Shown here: positions 16,232 through 26,057 of the stretch, one piece after another
Numbering within the stretch: position 1 is the stretch's first letter
Layout of the letters: each line of letters opens with the position of its first letter
From: Halovivax ruber XH-70
GTDB taxonomy: Archaea > Halobacteriota > Halobacteria > Halobacteriales > Natrialbaceae
DNA: 64,000 nucleotides
Direction: 5' to 3'
Assembly: GCF_000328525.1 (NCBI RefSeq)
Contig: NC_019964.1
Coordinates: 2,480,001-2,544,000 of the forward strand
The notes under the pieces: generated by a model
The model's input: the letters and a program-made list of their open reading frames with translations, nothing else
Database searches by the model: none
Told to the model about the DNA's origin: nothing
Made by a program: the position numbers and the translations under genes

Positions 16232-17811
16232 GCCCGATCACCCCCATCGGATGTTGCATCGTCGATGTCGGCACCGGTCGCACCCGTCTCGACGGCGAGC
16301 GCGGCACGGTCCCCCAGGGCGTCGTCGAGCGCCGTCACGAGCGCGCGTGCTTTGTCGAGCGTCTCGTCGTACTCGTGTTCGGGGACCGAGTCGTGGACGA
16401 TACCGGCACCGACGCGGAGGTGGTAGGTTTCGGCCTGGCGGACGAGCGTCCGGATGACGATATTGACTGTCGCCCGGCCGTCGAAGCCGAAGATGCCCAT
16501 ACTCCCGGTGTAGGGGCCGCGGCGTGTGGCCTCGAACTCGTCGATGAGTGCCATCGTCCGGGGTTTCGGCGCACCGGTGATCGTCCCACCGGGGAACGTC
16601 GCGGCGATGGCGTCGGCGAGCGTCGCGTCCTCGCGGAGGCGGCCGCGAACGTCGGAGACGAGGTGCATCACCTCGGCGTAGCGGTCGATCCGGCGGTACT
16701 CGGCGACCTCGACCGAGCCGTATTCACAGACCTTGCCGAGATCGTTGCGCTCGAGATCGACCAGCATAGCGTGCTCGGCGCGTTCCTTCTCGTCGTCGCC
16801 GAGTTCGGCAGCCAGCGCCTCGTCTTCGGCTTCGGTTTCGCCACGCGGCCGCGTACCGGCGATCGGCTCGGTCCGGACGAGGTCACCGTCGCGTTCGAGC
16901 AGGAGTTCCGGACTCGCACTGACGAGGTCGGCCGACCGGTACTCCAGCAGGCCGGAGTACGGCGCCGGATTCACCCGGCGAACCGCATCGTAGGCGGCGA
17001 CGGGGTGGACAGCGGCGGGTGCCGCCAGTCGCTGGGAGATGTTCGTCTGAAACGTCTCACCGGCCCGAATGCGCTGTTTGACCCCCCGGACACGATCGGC
17101 GAACGACGCGCGGCCACACTCGCTCTCGAACGTCGCGTCGGTCGCGTCCACCGGTGGTGGGCCGGTCGACGGTTCACCCTCGAGAATCGCGGTTGCGAGG
17201 GCGAGCGCTCGATCGCGGCCGCGTTCGAAGAGCGACGCCGAAGAGTCGGCCGCTTCGACGCCGTCACCACTTTCTGGGTCGAGACGAGGGCACGCCGAAA
17301 TCCGCAGCGTCGTCGGGCCGTCGACGGGGCCCTCCCACGCGGCGAGGCGGTCGAAGACGGCGAGTTCGAGACGGGGGAGTGTGCGATCGTCGACCGCCGA
17401 TTCGGGCACCGTCTCGAGTTCGCGGGCGACGTCGTAGGAGAGCCAGCCGATCGCCCCGCACGGGTAGGGAACCCGCGTGTCGTCCTCGTCGGGGGGTCGT
17501 GTGATCGACTGGGTCGCGAGCACCCCCTCGAGGGCGGCGAGCGTCGGTGACGGCGCCGCCGTCTCGATCGATTCGGCCGGTTCGGAGACAGTCAGACGCT
17601 CGACGGGATCGACGCCGAAGTAGCCCCAGCCGGGCTGTCCGCCGGTCGTCTCGAGAAATGCACCGCCGGGCCCCCGACGGGCACGGCGGTAGGCATCGAA
17701 CGGATCGTCGACGGTGAGCCGCACCTCGACGGGAATTCGCGACCCTGGCGGGGCACGTTCGGCGGCCGCCCGGACATCGTCGAGGGTCGTCACCACGTGC
17801 GGCTCGGTCAT
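16228..17811 (-). CDS. pabB: Aminodeoxychorismate synthase component I (chorismate-binding)
   Basis: The protein has 527 aa from ATG 17811. It has the chorismate-binding fold: [31 protein letters not shown] (near residue 315), [34 protein letters not shown] and [12 protein letters not shown]. It acts with PabA to aminate chorismate at C4. PIAGT has alanine where E. coli PabB has the catalytic lysine, so the residue is TrpE-like. Activity as anthranilate synthase therefore remains possible; the pabC coupling favours p-aminobenzoate synthesis. Confidence 0.8.
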   Translation of the reverse strand: MTEPHVVTTLDDVRAAAERAPPGSRIPVEVRLTVDDPFDAYRRARRGPGGAFLETTGGQPGWGYFGVDPVERLTVSEPAESIETAAPSPTLAALEGVLATQSITRPPDEDDTRVPYPCGAIGWLSYDVARELETVPESAVDDRTLPRLELAVFDRLAAWEGPVDGPTTLRISACPRLDPESGDGVEAADSSASLFERGRDRALALATAILEGEPSTGPPPVDATDATFESECGRASFADRVRGVKQRIRAGETFQTNISQRLAAPAAVHPVAAYDAVRRVNPAPYSGLLEYRSADLVSASPELLLERDGDLVRTEPIAGTRPRGETEAEDEALAAELGDDEKERAEHAMLVDLERNDLGKVCEYGSVEVAEYRRIDRYAEVMHLVSDVRGRLREDATLADAIAATFPGGTITGAPKPRTMALIDEFEATRRGPYTGSMGIFGFDGRATVNIVIRTLVRQAETYHLRVGAGIVHDSVPEHEYDETLDKARALVTALDDALGDRAALAVETGATGADIDDATSDGGDRA

Positions 17812-18030
17812 ACGCCGACAGACACAGACGGGGGTCAATCCTCTTACGGTAGCGGTTGGCGTGGACGGATACGACAGTGGCGCCGATTCCCCTGGTTCGT
17901 CCCGCAACATCGGCAGGTGCCGTGGTCGGCGGAGCGAGCGATTCGACCCCAGTGGTCGGGGAGGAGAAAAAGTGGTGAAAGCGTGCGGAGAATGCGCCTC
18001 GATCGGACAGAAATGGCTCGATCGGACAGG

Positions 18031-18825
18031 TTAGCGATCGTTCGCGCGATCGATCCACTCCTCGATGCGCGAGGCGGCGATGTCGGTCTCCGCGGCCAGT
18101 TCGTCGGCGTCGCTCTCGGCGAGCGCCAGCGTCGAATCGACGCCGGCGGTGGCGAGGCGCTCACCGTAGGCCGGACCGATTCCCTTGATCTCGGTGACCG
18201 GTTCGCTCTCGACCTCGGTCGGTTCAGGTGTCGAATCGGTCGTCTTCTCGGTCGTCGGCGTCGCGTCGGTATCGGCAGGGCCAACGGCCTCGGCAGGTTC
18301 GGCGGCCCCGTCTTCAGGGGGTTCGCGCGAGATCGAGCCGGTCGACCCGCTGGCGTCCGTTCCCGCGGCGACCGCATTCAATTCGTCCGAGGAGTCGTCT
18401 GCCGAGTCCGGCTCTGCCTCCTCGATCGTTGCGGCGATCGATTCGGTCTCGTCCGTCTCGGCGTCAGTGTCGGCCTCGTCGGCGGACGGCGTGTCATCCG
18501 CCTCGGGCGCAGCGTCGTCTTCGGCGTCCGATGCAGTATCGAGGTCGTCAGCAGCCGACTCCGCTTCGTCGTCGGACGTATCAGCGATATCGTCGCCCGT
18601 GGGTTCGGCGTCTTCGGTAGCGTCGACGACAGTACGGTCGTCGGCGCCCGTATCGGTCGGTTCGTCACGATCGCGGCTGCTCATCGGTGGCGGTGCCTCG
18701 CGTCCGGATCGTGCCGTCGAGTCGGTCGAGTCAGTGTCGACCGTGACGCCACCATCGCGGTCGCGACGCTTCGACCCGCTTCCCCCCACACCCAGCAGGG
18801 ATTTTAGCTTCTCCAGGAGTGCCAT
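18031..18825 (-). CDS. Acidic linker protein with C-terminal helix-hairpin-helix domain
   Basis: The protein has 264 aa from ATG 18825 (MALLEKLKSLLGVG). Residues ~20-195 are low-complexity acidic sequence rich in Asp, Glu, Ala, Thr and Ser. The final ~65 residues form a helix-hairpin-helix unit of DUF4332/RPA-type: VTEIKGIGPAYGERLATAG, then ALAESDADELAAETDIA and the SRIEEWIDRA helix. HhH units of this kind bind DNA non-specifically or mediate protein contacts. Role unknown. Confidence 0.75.
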   Translation of the reverse strand: MALLEKLKSLLGVGGSGSKRRDRDGGVTVDTDSTDSTARSGREAPPPMSSRDRDEPTDTGADDRTVVDATEDAEPTGDDIADTSDDEAESAADDLDTASDAEDDAAPEADDTPSADEADTDAETDETESIAATIEEAEPDSADDSSDELNAVAAGTDASGSTGSISREPPEDGAAEPAEAVGPADTDATPTTEKTTDSTPEPTEVESEPVTEIKGIGPAYGERLATAGVDSTLALAESDADELAAETDIAASRIEEWIDRANDR

Positions 18826-18896
18826 ATCGATTCGATAAACGGTTCGCCCGCTAAAATCGTTCGATTACGGCAGCGGCCGGTGTCCCTCTCGACCAA

Positions 18897-19772
18897 TCAC
18901 CGTTCCTGATCGGTGTTTGCCTCGAAACTGGACCGCAGTACCCGCCCCATCGCCGCGACCGGCGCGTCGCGACCGGTCCAGCGTTCGAACGCCGCCGCCC
19001 CCTGATAGAGGAGCATCCAGGTACCGTCGACGGCGGTCGCTCCGGTGGCAGCCGCATCGCGAAGCAACCGCGTCTCGCGCGGCCGGTAGACCGCGTCCAT
19101 CACGACGAGGTCCTCGTGGAGCGCCTCGCTCGGGACGATCGACTCGTCCGATTCCATCCCGACGCTGGTGGCGTTGACGAGGACCGTCGCGTCGGCGAGG
19201 AGCGTTGGGAGGTCGTCGAGGCCGTGACCCGACGCGTCGGGCACCTCGCTCGCGAGCGCCGTCGCCCGCTCGACGGTCCGATTCGCGACGCGAACGGTGG
19301 CGCCCGCCTCCGCCAGCCCGAAGGCGATCGCCCGACCGGCCCCGCCCGCTCCCACGACGACCGCCGTCGCACCGTCGAGCGAGTCGTCACGATCGGCGAA
19401 CCCTCGCTCCCGAAGCGCCCGAACGGCGCCGGCTGCGTCGGTGTTGTGTCCGGTCGGCCGGGTGACCGCGTCTCGGTCGTCGGCTCCCGCCGAGCCGCCC
19501 TCGGGGAACGCGATCGTGTTGACAGCCCCGATACGGGCCGCCAGATCGTCCGGCTCGACGTGGTCGATCGCCCCCTCCTTGAACGGAATCGTGACGTTCA
19601 GTCCCGCGATGCCGAGGGAGCTAGCGCCCCGAATCGCGTCGCCGAGCGCGTCGCGGTCGGGTTCGAACGTGACGTAGGTCGCGTCCATCCCGCGGGCCTC
19701 GTACGCCGCCTCGTGCATCGGTGGCGAGAGCGAGTGGCCGACGGGGTTGCCCAGCAGGCCGTAGACGTCCAT
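18897..19772 (-). CDS. aroE: Shikimate dehydrogenase
   Basis: The protein has 291 aa from ATG 19772; the upstream in-frame GTG is less likely. Motifs: GNPVGHSLSPPMHEAAY (shikimate site), NVTIPFKE with the catalytic Lys, GHNTDAAGAVRAL with the Asp, the Rossmann loop GAGGAGRA, and NRTVERA, whose Arg indicates NADP preference. It reduces 3-dehydroshikimate to shikimate. The nearby pab genes draw on the same chorismate pathway but are separated by the HhH gene. Confidence 0.95.
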   Translation of the reverse strand: MDVYGLLGNPVGHSLSPPMHEAAYEARGMDATYVTFEPDRDALGDAIRGASSLGIAGLNVTIPFKEGAIDHVEPDDLAARIGAVNTIAFPEGGSAGADDRDAVTRPTGHNTDAAGAVRALRERGFADRDDSLDGATAVVVGAGGAGRAIAFGLAEAGATVRVANRTVERATALASEVPDASGHGLDDLPTLLADATVLVNATSVGMESDESIVPSEALHEDLVVMDAVYRPRETRLLRDAAATGATAVDGTWMLLYQGAAAFERWTGRDAPVAAMGRVLRSSFEANTDQER

Positions 19773-19952
19773 ACGTCGAGTGGGCACGGGCCGCAGTTAA
19801 TGGGGTCGGTGTGGTCCGCATCGGATCCGCGGAGGACGGGAGACGTAGAAGGGGGAACCGGGACGACTCGACGGTCCCCTCGAGTTGAAGCGACGCTCGC
19901 CACCGAACCGAGAACCGACGAGTATTCGACGGGTGCGGCCTCATCTGTGTCC

Positions 19953-21317
19953 GTGATCGCGATCGTCGAGAGCCGCGCGGACCGTGCGTCGGTGCACATC
20001 TGCGACCAGCTGCGAGACCTCGTCGCGTGGAACGCTCGCGAGGACGAGACGCGTCCCGACGCCGACGGTGGCGGGACGTACTATCGAACGGACGGGTTCG
20101 AACTGCGCTCGTTCGAGGCGCTCCACCTCGATCTCGTCGACCCGGCCGCGGCGTTCAGCGAGGAACCCGACCTCCTCGTCTTCGCCTCGCGCCACTCCGG
20201 CGAGACGGGACCGCTCCTGACGGCCCACTTCACGGGTAACGTCGGTCCCGCGGAGTTCGGCGGCGAACCGAACGCGTTCGCCGACGCCGCACCGAACGCC
20301 CTCGCCGAGCTGCTCGCCGCTTACGATCGGTACGCGCCGGATCGCTACGAGGTCGGGATGGAGTGTACCCACCACGGGCCCACCGCCGTCGGCTGTCCCT
20401 CGCTCTTCGCCGAACTGGGCAGCGACGACGAGCAGTGGGACGACCCTGAGGGCGCCGAAGCCGTGGCACGTGCCATCCTCGAGTTGCGAGGGGTCCCAGC
20501 ACACCGGACCGATCCCGAGACCGGTCGCCCGCGCCAGGTCGTCGGCTTCGGGGGCGGCCACTACGTCCCGCGATTCGAGCGCATCGTCCGCGAGACGCCG
20601 TGGGCCGTCGGCCACATTGCAGCCGACTGGGGCCTGGACGAACTCGACGATCGGGACGCGGTCGAAACCGTGGTCCGGCGTGCGTTCGCGGCGACCGACG
20701 CCGACGTCGCCGTCGTCGAGGGGACCAAACCCGACCTCCGGAGCGTGATCGAGGAACTCGGCCATCGTGTCGAACGCGAAGCCTGGGTGCGCGAGGTCGA
20801 CGACCGGCCGCTGTCGCTCGTCGACGCGGTCGAAACCGCGCTGGGTCCGATCGCAGACGGCGTTCGGTTCGGCGATCGGGAGACCGAGGCGTTCGAAGTC
20901 GTCTCCCTGCCGACCGACCTCGTCACGACGGCGGAGGGTGTCGATCCGGAGCGAACGTGGGACGCCGTCACGGCCCACGCAGTCGCGGTCGAAACGTCGA
21001 ACGGCGGCAGCCGACTCGGAGGCCGGGCTGCGATTCCAACTGACACCGACGCCGACCGAACCGCTCGCGGACTCCCTCGGTCCCTCGTCGACGCGCTGGC
21101 CGACGTCATCCGGCCCGAATTCGAACGCGTCTCGGTCACCGACGCGGGCGTCGAAGTCGTCGAGACCGCCTTCGACCCGTCGCTGGCACGCGACCTCGGC
21201 GTCCCCGACGGACCGCTGTTCGGCGAACTGGCGTCGGGCGAGGCCGTGACCGTCGACGGTCGCCAGATCGAGCCCGAGGAGGTTCACGAACGCAGAACGA
21301 CGCAGTTCCCCTGTTGA
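19953..21317 (+). CDS. dtdA: D-aminoacyl-tRNA deacylase (archaeal DtdA/GEK1 type)
   Basis: The protein has 454 aa from GTG 19953 (VIAIVESRADRAS, matching the usual start); longer in-frame extensions overlap aroE's upstream region. Core motifs: HFTGNVGPAEFGG, MECTHHGPTAVG and VVGFGGGHYVPRF. They hold the metal-site His and Cys/Glu residues of the DtdA family. It releases D-amino acids mischarged on tRNA. The core ends near residue 285, and about 165 haloarchaeal residues follow. Confidence 0.93.
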   Translation: MIAIVESRADRASVHICDQLRDLVAWNAREDETRPDADGGGTYYRTDGFELRSFEALHLDLVDPAAAFSEEPDLLVFASRHSGETGPLLTAHFTGNVGPAEFGGEPNAFADAAPNALAELLAAYDRYAPDRYEVGMECTHHGPTAVGCPSLFAELGSDDEQWDDPEGAEAVARAILELRGVPAHRTDPETGRPRQVVGFGGGHYVPRFERIVRETPWAVGHIAADWGLDELDDRDAVETVVRRAFAATDADVAVVEGTKPDLRSVIEELGHRVEREAWVREVDDRPLSLVDAVETALGPIADGVRFGDRETEAFEVVSLPTDLVTTAEGVDPERTWDAVTAHAVAVETSNGGSRLGGRAAIPTDTDADRTARGLPRSLVDALADVIRPEFERVSVTDAGVEVVETAFDPSLARDLGVPDGPLFGELASGEAVTVDGRQIEPEEVHERRTTQFPC

Positions 21318-21539
21318 GCGCCATCGGCCGACCGTCGGTCACTGTCGCCGATCGGGCGATCGCCGTTGCCAACCGACGGAGACCGTCATCCGGACGGTAG
21401 CCTCATCGCGAAACTGCCGGAACTGTCTGCCGAGACCACCGTAAAATCAGCTGCCGGTTCGATATGGGCAGATGTCTGACGTCCGCATGACGTTGTGGGG
21501 AAACGATCATAACGGTGGGGTCGTAATGGCGTTTCAAGA

Positions 21540-22778
21540 ATGGATTCAATTGTCGAAGACGCCATCGACGAGGCCGAATCGGGTGACCCCGAGGCGCGGG
21601 CCGACCCCGTCTCGGACGAGCCCGCCCAGTCGTCGAACGCGTCGGGGACGATGACCGACGAGGAGCTAAAGGACGTCCTGCAGGACCTCCAGACGGACAT
21701 CACGGTCGTCGGCTGTGGCGGGGCCGGTGGCAACACGGTCGACCGGATGGACGAAGAGGGGATCCACGGCGCGAAACTGGTCGCCGCGAACACGGACGTC
21801 CAGCACTTGGTCGAGATCGAGGCCGACACAAAGATCCTCATGGGCGAGCAGAAGACCTCCGGCCGCGGCGCCGGATCGCTCCCGCAGGTCGGCGAGGAAG
21901 CCGCCCTGGAGAGCCAGGAGGACATCTACGACGCGATCGAGGGCTCCGACATGGTCTTCGTCACCGCCGGACTGGGTGGCGGGACGGGTACCGGCTCCGC
22001 GCCGGTCGTCGCGAAGGCCGCCCGCGAATCCGGCGCCCTGACGATCTCCATCGTCACGACGCCCTTTACCGCGGAAGGAGAAGTTCGCCGGACGAACGCC
22101 GAGGCTGGCCTCGAGCGTCTCCGCGACGTCTCCGACACCGTCATCGTCGTGCCGAACGACCGCCTGCTGGACTCCGTCGGTAAGCTCCCCGTCCGCCAGG
22201 CGTTCAAGGTGAGTGACGAAGTCCTGATGCGCTCCGTGAAGGGCATCACGGAACTCATCACCAAGCCCGGTCTCGTCAACCTGGACTTCGCCGACGTCCG
22301 CACCGTCATGGAGAAAGGTGGCGTCGCGATGATCGGCCTCGGGGAGTCCGACTCCGAAGCGAAAGCCGAAGACTCCGTCAAGACCGCCCTCCGCTCGCCG
22401 CTGCTCGACGTCGACATCTCCGGTGCGAGTTCCGCGCTGGTCAACGTCACCGGCGGGAACGACATGTCCATCGAGGAAGCCGAAGGCGTCGTCGAGGAGA
22501 TCTACGACCGCATCGACCCCGACGCCCGCATCATCTGGGGCACCTCGATCGACGAGACCCTGGAGGGCAGCATGCGAACCATGATCGTCGTCACCGGCGT
22601 CCAGTCGCCCCAGATCTACGGTCGCCCGGAGGGCGAGGCCGTCCAGCCTCAGGGCGTGGGCGGACAGGCCGGCGGCCAGCCACCGGCAGGCGGGCAGGGC
22701 GCCCCCGGCGGGCAGAACGCCGGCGGTCAGCCTGGCGTCGACGCCGAAGATGACGACGATATCGACTTCGTCGGCTAA
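21540..22778 (+). CDS. ftsZ1: Cell division protein FtsZ, FtsZ1 type
   Basis: The protein has 412 aa. The opening [13 protein letters not shown] and [11 protein letters not shown] identify the FtsZ1 group of haloarchaea; FtsZ2 begins differently. GTP-site motifs are [10 protein letters not shown] and the tubulin signature [10 protein letters not shown], and the T7 loop region is [10 protein letters not shown]. The C-terminal tail is Gly/Gln/Pro-rich and ends in an acidic DDDDIDFVG segment. FtsZ1 polymerises into the mid-cell ring. A TATA-like TCATAAC at 21506-21512 predicts an almost leaderless transcript. Confidence 0.93.
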   Translation: MDSIVEDAIDEAESGDPEARADPVSDEPAQSSNASGTMTDEELKDVLQDLQTDITVVGCGGAGGNTVDRMDEEGIHGAKLVAANTDVQHLVEIEADTKILMGEQKTSGRGAGSLPQVGEEAALESQEDIYDAIEGSDMVFVTAGLGGGTGTGSAPVVAKAARESGALTISIVTTPFTAEGEVRRTNAEAGLERLRDVSDTVIVVPNDRLLDSVGKLPVRQAFKVSDEVLMRSVKGITELITKPGLVNLDFADVRTVMEKGGVAMIGLGESDSEAKAEDSVKTALRSPLLDVDISGASSALVNVTGGNDMSIEEAEGVVEEIYDRIDPDARIIWGTSIDETLEGSMRTMIVVTGVQSPQIYGRPEGEAVQPQGVGGQAGGQPPAGGQGAPGGQNAGGQPGVDAEDDDDIDFVG

Positions 22779-23005
22779 CTCGTTCGACGATCCATACGCT
22801 ATCTGCGTCGTCTCCTGACGGTTCTCGTCTCCGCTCCGTTCGATGTTGTTCGCTTGTCTGCGACCGCTAGATGTGAGCTACCGGCGGGGCTGGGTAAGAA
22901 AACGACGACCGACTAGGCGAAGAAATGACGGCGAACTGGGTAGCAGAGGGTGACGATAGAACGGAGCGCCAGCACGGACGACGATCTGAGGCGGCAGAAC
23001 CGGGT

Positions 23006-23335
23006 CTAATCGTCGCCGAACGCCTCGCCGGCCGCGCTCGTCGCGTCGCCCTCGATGCTCGGCGGGTACTTGCCCCGTTCCAGTTTGAGGTCTGACTGCG
23101 GCCGTGCCATACAGGTCAGGGCATAGTGCTCGGCCTCTTCCTCGGTGAACCCGCGTGCGGCGGGCTGGGTGACCTCGCCCTCGACGATCTCGGCCGTGCA
23201 GGCCAGACACATCCCGACGCGACAGGAGTACTCCTGAGCGATTCCCTCCTCGAGACAGCGGCTCAAGATCGTCTCTTTGTCCGAACAGGTGATGGTCTCG
23301 CCCGTCCCCACGAACTCGACGGTGTACTCGGTCAT
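23006..23335 (-). CDS. [2Fe-2S] ferredoxin
   Basis: The protein has 109 aa from ATG 23335 (MTEYTVEFVG). A plant-type iron-sulfur loop reads CRVGMCLAC (C-x4-C-x2-C), with the fourth Cys in LTCMARP. It lacks the long acidic insertion of the classical halobacterial ferredoxin. The gene is divergent from a geranylgeranyl reductase 135 bases away, which suggests it may be the electron donor. Partner choice is inference. Confidence 0.9.
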   Translation of the reverse strand: MTEYTVEFVGTGETITCSDKETILSRCLEEGIAQEYSCRVGMCLACTAEIVEGEVTQPAARGFTEEEAEHYALTCMARPQSDLKLERGKYPPSIEGDATSAAGEAFGDD

Positions 23336-23470
23336 ACGGGCGGCTACGAAGGACGCCGTCAAAATACTTCGCTTGTCGTGGACGTTCGAGTGGCGTTTCA
23401 GTCGATTACCCGAATCACCCCGCCGAGTCGCACGAAAAACGTTTTCTACCAGCGCTCACGACTGATCGGT

Positions 23471-24880
23471 ATGAGTACACAGGAGGCCGACGGGGTCGGT
23501 GCGGGCGACCTCGGGCGGGACAGCTGGGACGCGGTGGTCGTGGGCGCCGGCACGGCCGGCTGTTACGCCGCGGCGACGATCGCGGACGCGGGCTACGACG
23601 TGGTCATCATCGAACGCAAGTCGCCCGAAGAGGCGGGCCACATCGCCTGCGGCGACGCGCTGAAGGGCGCCGACACCTTCCCCGACGCGATTCCCAAATC
23701 GCAGCTCGAACCGGCGTTCACGAACACCGGCGTCGACCACGGCCGGTTCGAGATCCCGCAGGAAGACACGGTCCTCGAGATCCCCGTCCCCGGCGAGCTC
23801 GCCGTCGTCGATCGCTGGACGTACGGCCGGAAGGTCATCGAGGGCGCGGCAGACGCCGGCGCAACCTTCCACTACGACACCGTCGTGCAGGACGTCCGCC
23901 AGACCGACGACGGCACGGTCACGGGCGTCGACGCGATCCGGAAGGGGACGCCCCGGACCTACGACGCCGAGATCGTCGTCGACGGCGCCGGCGCGCTGTC
24001 GATCCTCCAGGACAAAGCCGACCTCGCCGACTCGACGTTCGACACCAACGTCACCTACTCGCAGTTCTGCTCGGCCTACCGCGAGATCGTCCACGTCGAC
24101 GAACCCGTCGAGTGGTCCGACGCCCTCGTCTTCAAACCGACCGAGCGCGCCGCGGGCTACCTCTGGTACTTCCCGCGCACCGAGACCGAGATCAACGCCG
24201 GCCTCGGTTTCCAGATGACCGAGGAGCCGATGCACCTCGTCGACGACCTCAAACGCGATCTCCGGAACCGCGCCGAGTTCCAGGGCGCTCGCGTCGAAGA
24301 CAAACTCGGCGCCGCGATCCCCACCCGTCGCCCCTACGACTCCGCGGTCCACCCCGGATTCGTCGCCGTCGGCGACGCCGCGGGCCACGTCAATCCGACG
24401 ACCGGCGGCGGCATCGCCGGCGCCGCCTACGCCGGCACCTACGCCGCCGAGCAGGCGATCGAGGCGATGGAGCAGGGAACCATCGACGAGGAGGTCCTCT
24501 GGCGGTACAACGAGCGCGTCATGGACCACTTCGGCGCACGCTACGCCGCCCTCGACGTCTACAACATCCTCTCGACCGCCGTCGACATCGACGAACTCAT
24601 GGGCCTGCTCGCGGCCATGCCCGGCGAACAGATCGCCGAGGCGCTCTACTCCGGCAGCGCGAACCTCGGCTGGGGCCTGAAGATCAAGGCCCTCCTCAAA
24701 GCCCGCGGCCACTACGGCACCGTCTGGAACCTCTACAAGACCAAACAGCGCGCCGACGAACTGCTCACCCACTACGAGGACTACCCCAGCTCGCCCGCCG
24801 GCTTCGACGCCTGGCAAGCAGAACGCGACCGCCTGATGGAGTCGGTCTACGAGACGACCGGCGCAGACCCAAAATATTGA
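23471..24880 (+). CDS. Geranylgeranyl reductase family FAD-dependent oxidoreductase
   Basis: The protein has 469 aa from ATG 23471. The N-terminal FAD Rossmann fold is AVVVGAGTAGCYAAATIADAG then IIERK. The family-specific HIACGDALKG (near residues 57-66), DGAGALSILQ and VGDAAGHVNPTTGGGI follow. It is the class that saturates the geranylgeranyl chains of archaeal membrane lipids (digeranylgeranylglycerophospholipid reductase); some members act on other isoprenoids. The next gene begins within 11 bases. Confidence 0.85.
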   Translation: MSTQEADGVGAGDLGRDSWDAVVVGAGTAGCYAAATIADAGYDVVIIERKSPEEAGHIACGDALKGADTFPDAIPKSQLEPAFTNTGVDHGRFEIPQEDTVLEIPVPGELAVVDRWTYGRKVIEGAADAGATFHYDTVVQDVRQTDDGTVTGVDAIRKGTPRTYDAEIVVDGAGALSILQDKADLADSTFDTNVTYSQFCSAYREIVHVDEPVEWSDALVFKPTERAAGYLWYFPRTETEINAGLGFQMTEEPMHLVDDLKRDLRNRAEFQGARVEDKLGAAIPTRRPYDSAVHPGFVAVGDAAGHVNPTTGGGIAGAAYAGTYAAEQAIEAMEQGTIDEEVLWRYNERVMDHFGARYAALDVYNILSTAVDIDELMGLLAAMPGEQIAEALYSGSANLGWGLKIKALLKARGHYGTVWNLYKTKQRADELLTHYEDYPSSPAGFDAWQAERDRLMESVYETTGADPKY

Positions 24881-24890
24881 GTGGGTGTCG

Positions 24891-25937
24891 ATGGCGATTT
24901 TCCCGCCGACACGGCGACCGACCGTCGACCTCGTCGTCTTCGGCGACGAACCGGTCGACATGGTGCCGATCGCTCGTCGAACGCTTCGCGAGCGATTCGG
25001 CGTCGATCCCGGTGTCCGGCGGATAGAGCCGGTCGACTACTATGCAGACCTTGTGGCTCCCGCCGGGTTCGACGAGCCGACGTACTATCCCGCCACGGAG
25101 TTACTGGACCCGACGAAAGAGGCGAGCGAAGCCGATCGGGAGATCGGCCTGGTTGCCGACCCGCTCATCCTGGACGAACAGCCCAGAATCTTCGGGGTCG
25201 CACTCGTCGGCGAGTCACCGGCCGTGATTACGAGCGATCCACTGACTGACGGCGGCGATCGATTCGAAACGCGGGTCGAAAAGCAGGTGACGAAGCAACT
25301 CGGCCATCTTTTCGGCATCGAGACGACGCACGCAGGGTGTGTCTTCGAAGAGACGCCGACGCTCTATGACCTAGACGAGTCACCGCCGACGTTCTGTGAA
25401 TCGTGTCACGCTCGGCTCACGGATCCCACGACCAGTCCGAAGCCAGCCGACTGGTTCGTCAGGGACACCCGCGTATACCGCGAGGTCACGGGGGACGATT
25501 CCCGCGACGGGCCTGCGAAGGGAGTCGAGGAACCGGTTGCTATCCGGGACGAGAAATCGGAGACGGTCGTGACCGACGACCGGACGGCGGTCGGAGGTGA
25601 GGCGTCCGGCCGACAGCAGTCCGCAACCGGCGATCGAGGGCGCTCGGCCGCTGGCCAGTCGGCGAATCACGGCACGGGGCTCCCGGCGGGCCTTCGCCGC
25701 CCAGTCCACGGCCTGTACCGGTACGCCCGTGTCTGGGGGTTGATACTCTGTTTCGCTGCCTTCACCATCCTCGGCTTACTGATCGAACTGGAACTGTACG
25801 CGCGTTTGACCGGCGAGACGCCGTCGACCGGGGTGACCTGGGGAATGCTCGTCGGCGCCGTCGGCATCGGATACTACGGCCAGCGGACGGTGCGGCGGTG
25901 GGTCGGCCGTGGGCGGGCCCGTCTGACCCGGTCGTAG
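24891..25937 (+). CDS. Degenerate archaemetzincin-like protein with C-terminal membrane domain
   Basis: The protein has 348 aa from ATG 24891 (GTG 24885 is an alternative). Residues ~8-175 align by eye with archaemetzincin: VDLVVFGDEPV, FGVALVGESPAVIT, the GCVFEETPTLYD block and FCESC. The zinc site HExxHxxGxxH is here KQLGHLFGIET (135-145). First His to Lys, catalytic Glu to Gln and third His to Thr leave only H139. Residues ~195-275 are a disordered acidic linker, then two membrane segments follow (~285-305, ~322-337). Peptidase activity is therefore unlikely. It probably shares the transcript of the upstream reductase. Confidence 0.7.
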   Translation: MAIFPPTRRPTVDLVVFGDEPVDMVPIARRTLRERFGVDPGVRRIEPVDYYADLVAPAGFDEPTYYPATELLDPTKEASEADREIGLVADPLILDEQPRIFGVALVGESPAVITSDPLTDGGDRFETRVEKQVTKQLGHLFGIETTHAGCVFEETPTLYDLDESPPTFCESCHARLTDPTTSPKPADWFVRDTRVYREVTGDDSRDGPAKGVEEPVAIRDEKSETVVTDDRTAVGGEASGRQQSATGDRGRSAAGQSANHGTGLPAGLRRPVHGLYRYARVWGLILCFAAFTILGLLIELELYARLTGETPSTGVTWGMLVGAVGIGYYGQRTVRRWVGRGRARLTRS

Positions 25938-26057
25938 GGGCGGCGACCGAGACGAAGCACCTCCGTCGTCCGACACCCGCCGAGACGACCGTTTCAAAAC
26001 TATCGTCAAGCTGAATTTCGATATTACTAACTCGTTCGGGGAGGAATCCCGCCATCG

